A stretch of DNA of 64,000 bases from Epinephelus fuscoguttatus (Eukaryota; Chordata; Actinopteri; Perciformes; Serranidae): assembly GCF_011397635.1 (NCBI RefSeq), contig NC_064753.1:25630322-25694321 (forward strand). The letters are read 5' to 3'. The notes under the pieces are model-generated. The model was not told the origin of the DNA, did no database searches, and saw only the letters and a program-made list of their open reading frames with translations. This document shows, one piece after another, positions 1 to 12,500 of the stretch (within the stretch, counting starts at the first letter, position 1; each line of letters opens with the position of its first letter). The translations under genes were made by a program, and so were the position numbers.

Positions 1-171
1 GTTATGCCGTGATTTGTCCTAACAAGAGGGATGTCTTCCCCCTTCAGCCCACCTCAAATCCCCTCTTAGGATTAACCGAAGAAGAGCCCTCTCTTATATG
101 TGAAAAGCCCTGCTGAGACATCCAGCTCAGGACTGCTTAAGCTCCTCCATCTTTCGCTACGAGTGACAGTC

Positions 172-172
<1 letters not shown>

Positions 173-213
<41 letters not shown>
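173..213. repeat. (GT)n microsatellite
   Basis: About 20 uninterrupted GT units. It lies in intergenic sequence with no gene nearby. Confidence 0.95.
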
Positions 214-215
<2 letters not shown>

Positions 216-956
216 TCAGGGCGTCAGAGGGGTTTAATGCGCACATAAGACAAATTTCTCATCAGCCAGAAATGAGAGATAAAAGGTGAACTGGTAATCA
301 ATGAACTATTTGGGATGATGACGTGCTTTCTAATAGGAGTGTGGCTTTATTGAATGAAAGTGGTGGGTGACATGGCACGAAGGGGTCACACATGTAAAAG
401 TGTATATTTTTGTATATACCTACATCAGTGTGTGTACAGTATGTACATATATACACAGTGTACTCAGCCGCGGTTCCTAGTTTTGTTGTCAGACTGTACA
501 GCGCTTCTAACTGTCCCCTGTTTTATAGATACTGCAGAAATTCAACTTTGAATGAGGAGAAATGATTAACTTAAATAAATGCATTTATATATATATAAAC
601 TAAACGGTGTCGAATATTTTGGTTCGCTTCAGGGTTCAATGGTAAGAGCTCACAACAGATACAGTTAGCACCAACACAAACAGTCAGAGTATACTGACCA
701 TTCCATTGCAGTCTCCACATTTATGCAGCTGTGGGACTGGACCTAACTGCAGGAACCTTCACTGTTCAAGGATGGACATTGTTTTTATATGTGTTCTGAC
801 ACGTAAATATTTAAAGAAGGAGCTTTTTCCATCCATCAGTCGAATGTTACCACTCTGGTTTGGGTCTTATATTGAGTGAAACCATCCATCTGCTGTGCAA
901 AAAGGCAGCATTTTGGGCGGAATAATTGCAATAAAAGTCCTTGTAGACCTTTCTGA

Positions 957-1015
957 GATTCAGAATACTTTTTTGATCCCTGAGGGGAAGTTGGGAGACA
1001 TTACAGTTGGTCTTA
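957..1015. repeat. Dispersed-repeat tail (TTGATCCCTGAGGGG type)
   Basis: It holds TTTTTTGATCCCTGAGGGGA, the short signature that often ends fish retroelement copies. Related tails occur at 26437-26465 and, more loosely, at 22716-22800. The family name cannot be fixed by eye. Confidence 0.45.
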
Positions 1016-3029
1016 TACTAGAGAAATTATAAGAAAATAGAAGTAGACATAAGAAGTGTGCAAGAAACAAACTGAAAAGGGCAGTGCACTACAATATATA
1101 AATATGTATATAAGGAAGGAGGATATATTGTGTAAGAAATAGAAATATATAAAATATGTACCAATATGTGCATCCTACTATGAGTGTACTCAATATAAAT
1201 GCAAAAGTAGAATAGGTAAGAACTGCAAAAAGAATGTATAATTGAAACAGTCAAATACTGCACATTTAATGAATTAATTACATGTTGTAGTCCCAATAAT
1301 CACACAATATGTGGTACAAATGTCCTGTAGAACTAATCTACACTAAAAAGTGAATCATGGGGTTAGTGGATACGCTTAAAACGAAGAACTTTTTCAGCAT
1401 AAAATAATGTTTGTTTCATTAACTGACAATTTGTTTTAATAAGCTGATCAAAATCTAAAACACATTTGACACTTTTGAGTAGTATGGAATCGAAATAAGT
1501 TAGTCAGAATATCTTTCTTTTATGTATAAAAACCAACGTATAGACTCCAGGACTGGGTACCTGCATTCAATCCTTTTTGTGTCCAGATCTAAAAAATGAA
1601 TATATCTATGGTATATGGTTTTGCTCACAGCCAGTCACAGCAGGTGTTCTTTGAACTGAAATAAATGAGTTAGAATATCTTAAATAAAATAGTTGACCAC
1701 CAAGTATCACCACAACTTTTGGATAAATATTGAATTGATTCCATTTGATAAAGATTTTTGGGGTCAAAGCAAATCATGTTGGTTGAACTAAGCTAATTGG
1801 ATTTGTCTGATTGTAAAAAAAACTCACAGGATTTACTTATTTATTTGGATTGGAACTACTTAAAATGATGCATGCAATTTTTTACCTTAATTTTTTAAAG
1901 TTTAACCAGTGGATTCCTTTTTAAAGTCTACATGTCTGCTAACCCTCAAATTTCAGAACAATGCAGATGGGTAATAATCCCTCCGGCAGAGGCAGGTTAC
2001 TGGGCCAAAAGCAATAAGGTTGATGTGGTGACACATTTATAATGCAATGTGCGTGATATGGACACACACTTGAGGCATTTGGGACAAGAAGACGTCTAAA
2101 TTATATTTTATAAGAACTGGAGAACACAGTTGTGGTTCTGAACGGAGTCATTTTGTTCTTCTGAGATTCCTCAACATGAAAAAGAAAAGCGTGTGAACAC
2201 CACTACATGTGATTGTAGAAAGGTTTTCCAAAAAACTTTGAAACGCGGCTGCAGAGATTTGCACGCATTCAGTCGCAGGTGCACTGTGGTTAGACACTGA
2301 TGTTGGATGATACTGTGAGGAGGAGTAAGGCAAGCATCATGTAAAGCATAGGACATGTTCAATGTTAAACAGACTGTCAGTGCAGGCAGTGATAACATGA
2401 CATCATGTAACATTAGAGAAAACAGAATAGGTCAAACCAGAGGGGACATGATCTCACAAAGACAAAAAGCTGAACAAATGAGAGCAGACAAGCAAGTATA
2501 TAATTTATGACTGAAATTAAGAATGATTATCAGAGCAGACAGCTACAGCGCATCTGTTCACCACAGAGTCCATCAGTCAGTGATGAAAGCAAAACAAAAT
2601 TTAAGGAAAGTACCAAAAATAAAAGTACTCATTATGTAAAATGGCCCATCTTAGAATCATAATTGTTTTCTACTACCTGATGCATTAGTGTACATCTATT
2701 TGGTGTTGCAGCAGGTAAATGTGGGTTGATTTTAACTAGTGCATAAACTGCCGGGTTGCTTAATCCATCATAACATATAATAATTTATCTGTTGATTATA
2801 TTTTCTGAATTTAAATTTGCAGAGTAACTACAGCTGTTAATAAATGTAGTGGAGTGAAAAGTAAATTATTTGCATCTAAAATGTAGACGAGTAGTGTAAC
2901 ATAGAAATACTGTGGTAATGTACAAGGACTGCAAAATTGCACATGGTACTTTCCATCACTGCCTTCAGTTCATGTTGTTCATTACTGAAATTTACACATA
3001 CTGTATACTGCACACCAAAGTTATTGTAG

Positions 3030-3780
3030 TTATGTATTTTTCATTTGTTTTTTATTTTTATTTCATTTTAAATATTTGTTTTCAATTTAGTTTAGTTTCA
3101 GTTAGTTCCCAGAGTGGGTTTCTCATTTCAGTCTATTTTCATTGTTTAAAAATGTTTATTTTTAGTTTAGTGTTGAGAGTTTTTTTTTTTTTTTTCAATT
3201 AAATCTTTTAAATTTTAAATAATTTTTGACACTGACATGTAGGTACAACAGTATAGTAAAATAATAAAATAACTGAAAATAATATAGGTTAATAACAATA
3301 ATAATGCTTGGGTAGATACACATTTTTTACAGCCTCATGGATTAGTGTATCGACTGATTATTACTCTTTTGTGAATTTTAGTATCAGTTTTGTTTATTTT
3401 TTTTATTATAATATGGGGCAGGGGCAAGATTTAAGAAATAAGAAATCAGCATAGGTATTACTATAGAAACACAATACCCTGAGCAGGCAACAGCCATGTA
3501 GACATCCCAGTCTTAATAAAGATATGCACCTATGACAAATTAACAGACTAAAATTAGAGATATGTCTTGTATACCTGCAGGGTCTAACTACTAATATAAA
3601 TATTTATTTTATTTTTTATTTTACCTAGTTTTATTAATACCCAAAATAGTTTCCGTTGGTTCAGTCTAATTTTAAATATTTAATTCTATTTTATTTATTT
3701 ATTGTATTTATTTTTTTAAATGTTTTTTCACGTCTAGTTTTGCTTTTTAGTTTAGTTATATTTAATTTTAATAACCTAGG
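3030..3780. repeat. T-rich low-complexity / degenerate repeat
   Basis: Long runs of TTTATTTT, TTTAGTTTAG and TTTTAATTTT motifs fall in two blocks (about 3030-3235 and 3595-3780). They are separated by ordinary AT-rich sequence. The second block ends at TAACCTAGG, where composition switches sharply to GC-rich promoter sequence. Confidence 0.5.
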
Positions 3781-3964
3781 TGGACACTAGTTGCCGGCCT
3801 GTGCCGTCGCCTCTCCAGCAGGGGGCGATGAGAGCCACACGGGACACACACAGGGGACCGGGGAAGAAGACGGGTCTCTGGCAGAAGCTGATTAGAGACA
3901 GCAGTCAGCACACACAGGTGGTGGTCGGTAGGCTCTGACAGGAGAACCGTAAACAGAAGAAACC
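3781..3964 (+). promoter_or_regulatory. smyd2 proximal promoter and 5' UTR
   Basis: A GC-richer block with several CpGs lies directly before the start codon, against AT-rich flanks. It contains CCAGCAGGGGGCGA at 3815-3828, which matches the vertebrate CTCF core (CCASYAGRKGGCRS) at all but the last base. There is no clear TATA box. The start site is not determinable from sequence, but the 5' UTR is probably under 150 bases. Confidence 0.55.
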
Positions 3965-6900
3965 ATGAAGAACGAAGGTATAGAGGGGACGGAGAGGTTC
4001 CTGAGCCCGGACCGCGGCAGAGGCCTGCGGGCGGTGAGGCACTTCGCGGTGGGGGAGCTGGTGTTCGCCTGCCCTGCCTACTCGTACGTGCTGACAGTGA
4101 ATGAGAGGGGAGCGCACTGTGAGCACTGCTTCACCAGGTAACATCTTACCTCTAGAAAACAGCTGATAAAACACCTCAGCGACAGTTACCTCCAGGCTGG
4201 TGTTTATTTTTAGCCTAGCTTGAAACAGAAACACAGCGCGTGGTGTGTCCAGTTGAACGCTGGCTAACCTCTTTACTAAGCTAGGTTAGCTTGTGAACCT
4301 CTGGACACCTACCGAGCTGGTGCAGACTTAAATGGGTCAGTGCGGTGAGGCAGCTCACCTGACTGACACTGCAGCATTTGTTTGTAGCACTGCAGAGTCA
4401 GGAGAATCTGAAATCGACACTAACATTCACGTACAACAACAGTTCTGGTAGTTTTAAAGCCAGAATTTAGTGTGTCTACTTTCCTGTACTCTCAATGGGT
4501 CTATTTATATGCTATCATATAGTCCTTAATAAGATAATCACAGGTAGTATGCTCACTTTAAGGAGCATTTCACTACTTTTCAACCTGTCCATTATGTCAC
4601 AGTGTGCACTTTTACCCATCTTTGCTCCTTAAACAGCACCCTCTATTAAACTACAAATCTCACACATGCCTATATGCACCTGAAAGCCAAGCCGTAGCAA
4701 GCCAACCTGCAGTTTTCATGATATCAGAATCTGCCTTTGTTATTCTTAGCTTCAAAGTTTCACTCACTCATCAGCTGAACATGAATTTCAGTCATTTATT
4801 GTAGTCTCCTGCTCCAGTAACCGTGTAGGCTGTGGAGTGGCTGGAAAGTGCAGCCTACAACATGTACAGAGTATTGACATGTGTGGGTGTGTGTAGGCAT
4901 ACTGTGTCAAAAACATCAAATCAGGTTAAACTGCAGTGCACAGCACCTTCAAAGTTCAGCCCTTTATCTTGCCTACTTGTCCTGTTTGAGATCTGATGGC
5001 ACTCTTTATGAGACTTCTAAGAGTTAAATGAACTCTCACCCTCACCCTCACACTTTCGTTCACACATGCGTCCTACCCAGGCTGCCATCAAGGTTTGTAG
5101 AGCAGTAAAAGGTTAGGGTGCTAAATATAGTTGTCCATGTGTCCCCAGAGAGGAGGAGCCAAGCAATGAATGAGAAGGCCAGGGTGCGTGTGTGTGTGTG
5201 TGTATTTGCTCCTATACAGTCAGAAACACTCTGAATGAGTATGTGTCTTGCTGTAATAGTGATCTTTGATACCTGTTGTTTTACAAAATGACTTCTTTTT
5301 GCATGAACATAAGCTGGAAATGTCTGTAGAAATGGCTATGAATGTAACTGGAAATTTTATGAATAACACTCAAGTTTATGCAACTAATTCTCTTGGTATT
5401 TGGGCTTATGTGTTGAGCATCTGTGCATCCCACGTTTTGTTACAGTGCTAAAACAAACCTGCAAGATTGTCTTACTCACCGCTAGTTTAAAGGTATGCTA
5501 TAAAGGATTTTTATTAAATCCAATGTATAGACTCTCTGCCTGGGTATTGGTACTCAATACCTCAAAAGTAGTGACAGAAATAACCCACTACATAGCAGTA
5601 ACAAAACTTCCCCAAACGAAACCTACATTTGACCCTTTTTGTATCCAGATCTAGAAAAAAATAGTATTTGTATGGTATTGCTCGCAGACAATCTTTAATT
5701 GAATGCAACATGTGATTAGTCCACTACTGCAGCAGTTACAACCTATATAGTCTGTAGTGTGGTGAAGTCGTGGCCAGTAGACGGAGTTGGCTTCAACGTG
5801 CCAAGATGCCACCAAAACATCCACAAGAATGGCTATACTACATGCCTAGGTGGCCTTTCATGCAACTGAATGTTTCCATTCACATGATGGTTATCAAATG
5901 AAGTAGACAAAAAATATATATATATAAAAAAAGCACTATTGGTATTGGTATCACTTTAAGGGCACTGGTATTGGTATTGGTACTGGTAAAAAATTTTTAT
6001 ATAATATTCAGCCCTAATACGCTCATACAAAAGTAATCCCTCTCAATCATCACTTATGACCCACTAAAAGTGTGTTGCAGTGTGTTTATCTGCAGAGACT
6101 CTGCCTATATATTCATATTTTATTTTTATTTTGCTGTATTTGGGAAGTTCCTGGGCACAGGTGAGGTCAGCTTTTATGAAAGGGTTGCAACCAGGTGCAT
6201 GACCTCAAAAAAATCATGGACACAGCGCTGAAAAATTGCAAATACAGTGAGGCGAAACTGCCAAGCCAAAAAAGCTCATTCCAAAATGAGAGTGATTCTG
6301 GGGTTAGCTTTCACTGTCACTGACGAGCATGTTTAACAGCAACTGAAAATTTCTGTATTATCTACCTTCAGCAGTGAATATACCAAGTATTTAAATGTCA
6401 TGGGGTAAAAACTATATTAGTCAAAAGTCTTTTAACACTGCATTACAATTAGAAGCATCATGTGTCCCAGATGAGGTGTGTTATTTTACAGCTGTAGTGG
6501 AGTAACGTGTTGTGTCTTTATGTCATTACAGGAGAGAAGACCTTTTTAAGTGTGGCAAATGTAAGCAGGCCTACTACTGCAACATTGACTGTCAGGTAAG
6601 AATGTTCTCTTTTCCTTTTTTGCATTTACAAGGAGGGCCTCTTGTTTCTGTGTGCGATTGATGTGTCCCAGTTTCCACAGTTAACTACAGGAACTGATCG
6701 TGACTACATTTTACGCCGAACACAGTAATTTTTGTGGTACTAACTACAAATACCCGTTTTAGTCTTCATTTTTCAAATAGAAAGACAAAGAGAACGAGAA
6801 AAGGCAGAGACCAAGCCATTTATTGTTGTCAGAAATGTACCAATCGAGCAGGTGACTTATTTTTCAATCCCTTTGTGCACATTCACGTATTACCAAAGGA

Positions 6901-9507
6901 TGAGCATTTTGCTTCACCGGCACCAATGACGTAGAGTAAATTTGAAAGAACTTCTTTTATAATTTTTGTGATTCACCCTGAGACCTTGGACTACACAGTG
7001 AGAGCGGCTCCAGCACAGCTCCAAGCAGGCAGCAAGAGACGGAGAGAGCACACGGTCACGCTGCTGTTGCTATGACGATTTGGTCTGTCCTCCCTCTGCC
7101 TCTGTCTACTTATAGTTTCATGGCACAAAACACACTCTGTGCACTGCAGTAAAACTGGGGAGTTTTCGTTTATGACAGAGAGGAGAGATCGATAGATGGA
7201 TAATTTGCTTTGTGATAATAAAATCATCCATTGTGTTAATTTAATTCTCTCTTTTTCTCTCACATTTCTGCCTTTTGTCTCACATGTGGTGTCCTGTTGA
7301 GTGGGATTACTCACTGTAATAATGAGGGGTCACTAACTGTTGCTATTTCTGTCTTTTTCTGTGTGTGTATTTATGCAGAGAGGCGATTGGTCCATGCATA
7401 AGCCGGAGTGTGTAGCTATGTGTGCCTATGGGGAAAACTGGTGTCCATCAGAGACTGTCAGACTGGTGGCTCGAATCATCATGAAACAGGTAAAGTAATA
7501 AAAAGTGGAGCAGGAACATTTAACATTCAGAGATGACTTTTTTTATTTGGAGCAACATGGATATTTTCCCAGGGAATGTTAAACATAACTGCAAGCAAAG
7601 GGAGAAAAGAGATCTATGTGAAATTATACATGATCCTCCTCAGTTTATAATCAATACTGTGAGGAGCTGACACAGACAGAAATGTGAGAAAACGCATTTT
7701 GAAATTTCAGTCTTTGGTTATTAATGCGTATGATACTGAAAACAAAACTAGAACAAAGATGAAAGCAAAAATTAATAATTTTTTAAAGTTAATAATAACT
7801 TAAAAGGCAGCCTTAAAAGCAAGAGTGATGGGCAACTGTTCCCGAGCGCATGTTTTTCAGGGCACTATGGCTGCACTATGAGATAAACAACTAGTCAAGT
7901 TCCGATTTAGCCCTCTGCTAACTTGAATGGGAATAAAATGATGTAATTGTGCAGCTCTCCTAGACTTTCTTAATGTTATCAGACCAAATCCCTAACAAGT
8001 CATTTTCCAGGGGTTGTGACGCTAAAAAATCTCTCCACTGAATTTACAGACATCTTTTTCGCAATGTAAGTCTATGGGAAAAAGTCCCAGAAGTTGTTAT
8101 TTCACTGTTTGGCTACTACGAAAATTGGCTTCTAAGCATGGCGCACGAAGTTGGGATTTTTGGTAAGAAGGTTGTGGTCACTTAGCAACGTCAGGCACGA
8201 CTTTTGTCTGATATTAAACAGAATTGTTACACTTCATTTCTATCTTCAGTCTGACATTGTGTTTGCTCTAACCTCAGGAAGGGGGAATCAATTTTCCCTA
8301 ACCGATCATTAGAACCAAACAAATCCACCTAAATATAATGTAATTTTAAGTCCACACTGATGGGTAACATACTGGTTTTGCCAAAGTTTCAAAAGTGGGT
8401 TGGAGCGAAGTAAAAGCAAACTACAATGTTTGATAATGTGAAGACAGTTTGATTTAGAGCAGCCTAAATAGCAGCATCTATCTATGTTTTTTCTCCTCAC
8501 TGGTTCCAGTGCACCGTTTGACAACAGCTTGACAATGTCATTAGTCCCCCTCCGGCGCACTCATTGGATCTTTTTTTTTAACTGAGAAACTGCTGTCTCA
8601 TGTCACAATGCCAGAAGAATCAGCCAACTTGGTGGAGTGGGTAGATTGGCAGGTCTGGACCCAGGCAAGTCCAACCTGCCTCCTCCCCTTGAAAGTTGGT
8701 GTACTACTGTGTCTGACTCACCAGCACTTCTGAAGGGAATGAAGCAGCAGTAATGTTATTAGTTATATGTGATTTTCCTGTCGTCTGAAGTGCAAAGAAA
8801 ACTCAAAAGGACCAGCCAGTATTTGAGAGCGGATGGCTAAAAGGATTTGTGTGAGGTTGTGACCAAAAGTCAACACAGTTTAAAACCTTAGTTTAAGATA
8901 CATTAAAAGAAGATAAAGAGTCAAATAATATGCAGTGGCTGGCCTGATAATAAGTAAATGTTATGAGCTAGAACATATTTAATGCAATAAACCAGCCGTG
9001 AGCCGCTGGAGCAGCAAAGCAATGACTTAACTCATCAGTTTCATTTGTATACTTTTGCATGAGTCATGTCACAGAAGCATCACCACTGTCAGGCTTTGCT
9101 ATTCAAGTACTGCAGTTCAGAAAGGTGACATCAGCTTTGATCACATTAAACACACTCTGTGAGTCACATCAAAGCAAACTGTACTCTTACCATGTGAACA
9201 TAGCCTTGCTGCGTTGTAATGTTACCTCTGTGTTGATGCCACTGAACACCACAGTTCCTGAAGCCATTTGTGCTCAGCTGGCGTTTTATTGTGTTTTAAT
9301 GTCTTCTTAATTGGCCTGAAAGTCTCTAACAAAGCCATTAGCTATAATAAAGCATAAACATTGAGGAAAGAAAAATAGATTATTTGGTATTTTATTGTCA
9401 TGATTTTGCCCATTTTTGACCAAAAACAATTTACTTGCAGAAAGTCACAACAGAGCGCACCCCTTCAGAAAGGCTGCTACTGCTCAGTGAATTTGAAGCC
9501 CGTAAGT

Positions 9508-9549
<42 letters not shown>

Positions 9550-12500
9550 ACATGAGCGTGTATGTTTAGTTACATTTGTGTGCACTTTTAGTTACACATG
9601 GTGTGATTTTTTTTTTTTTTTTTTTTTTCCTGTGTCTCTGCAGTTGTAGCAGTGTGTCTATTAATATCCTCTGCTGTAGCCTCCAGTCCTGGTTCTGTCT
9701 CTTTTTATTCACTTTAAGTCTGCAGAGCTCGGGGATTTAAATCCCAAGATTCTGGGTGCTGTAATTTCATGTTCTCTACCCTCCTTTAAAAACTATTGCC
9801 ACTGTGCCCTTGAGCAAGGTACTCAACCCTCTTCTCTGGTAGACTGTGGCTGAGAAGCTCTAACATGTTAACATATGTGCTCCGTTATGTCAGCCCTTAC
9901 TTAAATACAACAGAGGAAGCTGAGCTTTGTGGCATCATCAAACACTGTAACTTGATAAAAGAGCGTATTTGTTAGACACTCAAGACGAGACTTTGTTGCA
10001 TGTAAGTGCTCACAAACTGTCTTGTCTGCTCCACCTGGTATTATCATTTAGTCTGAGCGGTTGTTGCAGGCTCAGATGTGTCATCAGAGGATTGTCACAG
10101 AATTAACCTTCACACCTGTCTCTCATGCACACAAAGCAAATCAGTGGCCAGCTGCTGCCTGCTGCCACCAGTCTGTCTGTCTGTGTGTGGGTGTGGGTGT
10201 GGGTGTGGGTGTGTGTCTGTGTGGGTGTGGGTGTGTCTGTGTGTGTGTGACTGACAATGACACATGGCCTACAGCAGTGGGACATTCTACACCTTGTAAC
10301 ACTGAGTGATTCCTATGTGGAGCAACAACCACAAAACACATACTGATAAAATTCTGAATGAATAGTACACTTTATTTTTTATGTCTTGCCTTTATTATGT
10401 GTGTGGGGTTTTTTTTTGTTTGTTTGTTTTGTTTTTTCATACCAGCGTGGTCTTCATTTTCCTGTTTAGTAATTCGTCTTCTTTCAAATGAAAGCACTTC
10501 CTCAAACACTTAAAGGGACAGTTCAACCCAAAATCAAAAATACATATTTATCCTCTTACCTGTAGAGCTATTTATCAATTTAGATTGTTGTGGTTGTGAG
10601 TTGCAGAGTGTTGGAAATTTGTATTGCTCAAAGAAAAAAAAAATACATTTGAAAAATTCAACAGCAATGTCTCTCTCCAGAAATCATGACCATTACTCAA
10701 AATGCTCTAAAGACCTTGTTGTGAGCAGTGTCATGTTGGAATTTATCTTTCTACTAAACTACACCTGCTAACTGTATCACCACGCAGAAGGTGCATGCAT
10801 CTACTGCTAGCTCACTTAGCACAACTGAGCTAGCTAATGTCACAGCACAGTAACATTACAGCTCAGTCAAGGAGGATGCCATTACTGTATACGTTAGGCT
10901 GTCACATACACGAGCATCTCGTCCATGAGTAGATGTACACTCCCTTGTGCATGGTGATACGATTGGCAGGTATAGAAAGTAGGTTTGGGTACCGAACTCT
11001 GTAATTTTTAAGGGCACCAACCAAATTATGTCATTACTACAGAGTACCAGTTCACGTTAAATCAATCAGTGCGCACAAAAACAATCCAGATTGAAGCACT
11101 ACAGGTAAGAGGGAAGACATGCATTTGATTTTGGGGTGAACTGTCCCTTTAAGAACATTGCAAATCTTAAGTCCAGCTAGTGGCCCAATTAGGCTCCAGT
11201 GTTCAACACAACCAGCTGAACTCTTTTGTTCTCTCTCTGTCCCTTTTTGTCTTTGTTCTTACTTTTCATCCTGTCTATCTTTATTGTCTCTCTTGATCTT
11301 TTTCTGTCCGTGTTTTGTGCCTTTTCCAGATTTAGATAAGATGGACAGTGAGAAGGACGAGATGAACCAGACAGACATAGCAGCGCTGCACCACTTCTAC
11401 TCCAGACACATCAGTGACCTTCCAGACAAACAGGCCCTCACTGAGCTATTTGCACAGGTAAAATTAGATAACACTAAATCCACCCCAACAAGAAATACAC
11501 TGATTTAAAGGGTGGTTCCATTTTTTCAAAACAACTCTAATAACCCCCCTGGGCCACTTAATGTGCATCTTTGATACTGAGCCAAGCCTTCTTTGAGAAT
11601 TATGTGTTATTGATCTCCCAGTTTGGAAAAGCAGACAGAAGTAATGGCACAGAAGCTGAGCAGTGTACTGCTGTAGCACTACATTTGTTTGGTTGAAAGC
11701 TGAATATTTTAAAAAGTAGAAGAAGTAGAAAAATGTTTAGTCTAAGCAGAAATGTCCTTGAAGAGCTGAATATTGTGATATTTGGATGGTTTATGTAGGT
11801 GAAAGAATGCAGTAGTTAGCAACCGAAAAATGTACAGATTAAAAATTATGATGATTTTGATCACAACAGTGTAAATGCTGAATTAGCACATTAGCTGATA
11901 TTTACAGTATTGTTGTCATAATTTCTAACTTCGATATAATAATATCTATAATATTTATTCAATATTTTAATATCGTGTGGAAAAATTGACATTGAGGGCA
12001 TAAAATTGAATGTTTCTGTAAAAGATGAATATGACAATGAAGACTTTTATTTCCTTGGTTAGTAGCAGAGAATATAAGAATGACTTAACACTAACAATAA
12101 GAGAGAGCCAGAAAGAACAGCTGGTACCAGTGTTTCACACTGCAGAAAATAAGTATCGGAACCATTTTAAATATTCAGAATTGATATGTATTGATAAATC
12201 AATATTTTAGACAACACTAATATACATTATAAATACATTATTATATCAAATCTCAATGTTTTTCTGCCTATTTCTTCTGGCGTTGGGTGTTGCCATTTGA
12301 AAAACTCATAAAAGAGCACAGATGGAGTCGGCCTTTAAAAGAACCTTGAGTTCCCGAAATGATCCAGGATTTGGGTTGGGTGTGTTTTATTACTGTCGTG
12401 TGATTTGTTAGGAGAGCATCACATGTTTTTGCTGACACATAGGCAGCTGTTAACCTTTCTCGCTGCTGAATACCAACATACACAAAAGATTAAGACACAC

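Larger units (their letters stand above)
1..3780. other. Gene-poor 5' flank of smyd2
   Basis: I see no supportable gene here; open frames are short and have no recognisable domain. The stretch holds a (GT)n microsatellite near the left edge, a dispersed-repeat tail at about 957-1015, a segment at about 1540-1660 that resembles 5515-5690, and two strongly T/A-rich blocks at about 3030-3235 and 3595-3780. It ends in a GC-richer block that starts the smyd2 promoter. Confidence 0.6.
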
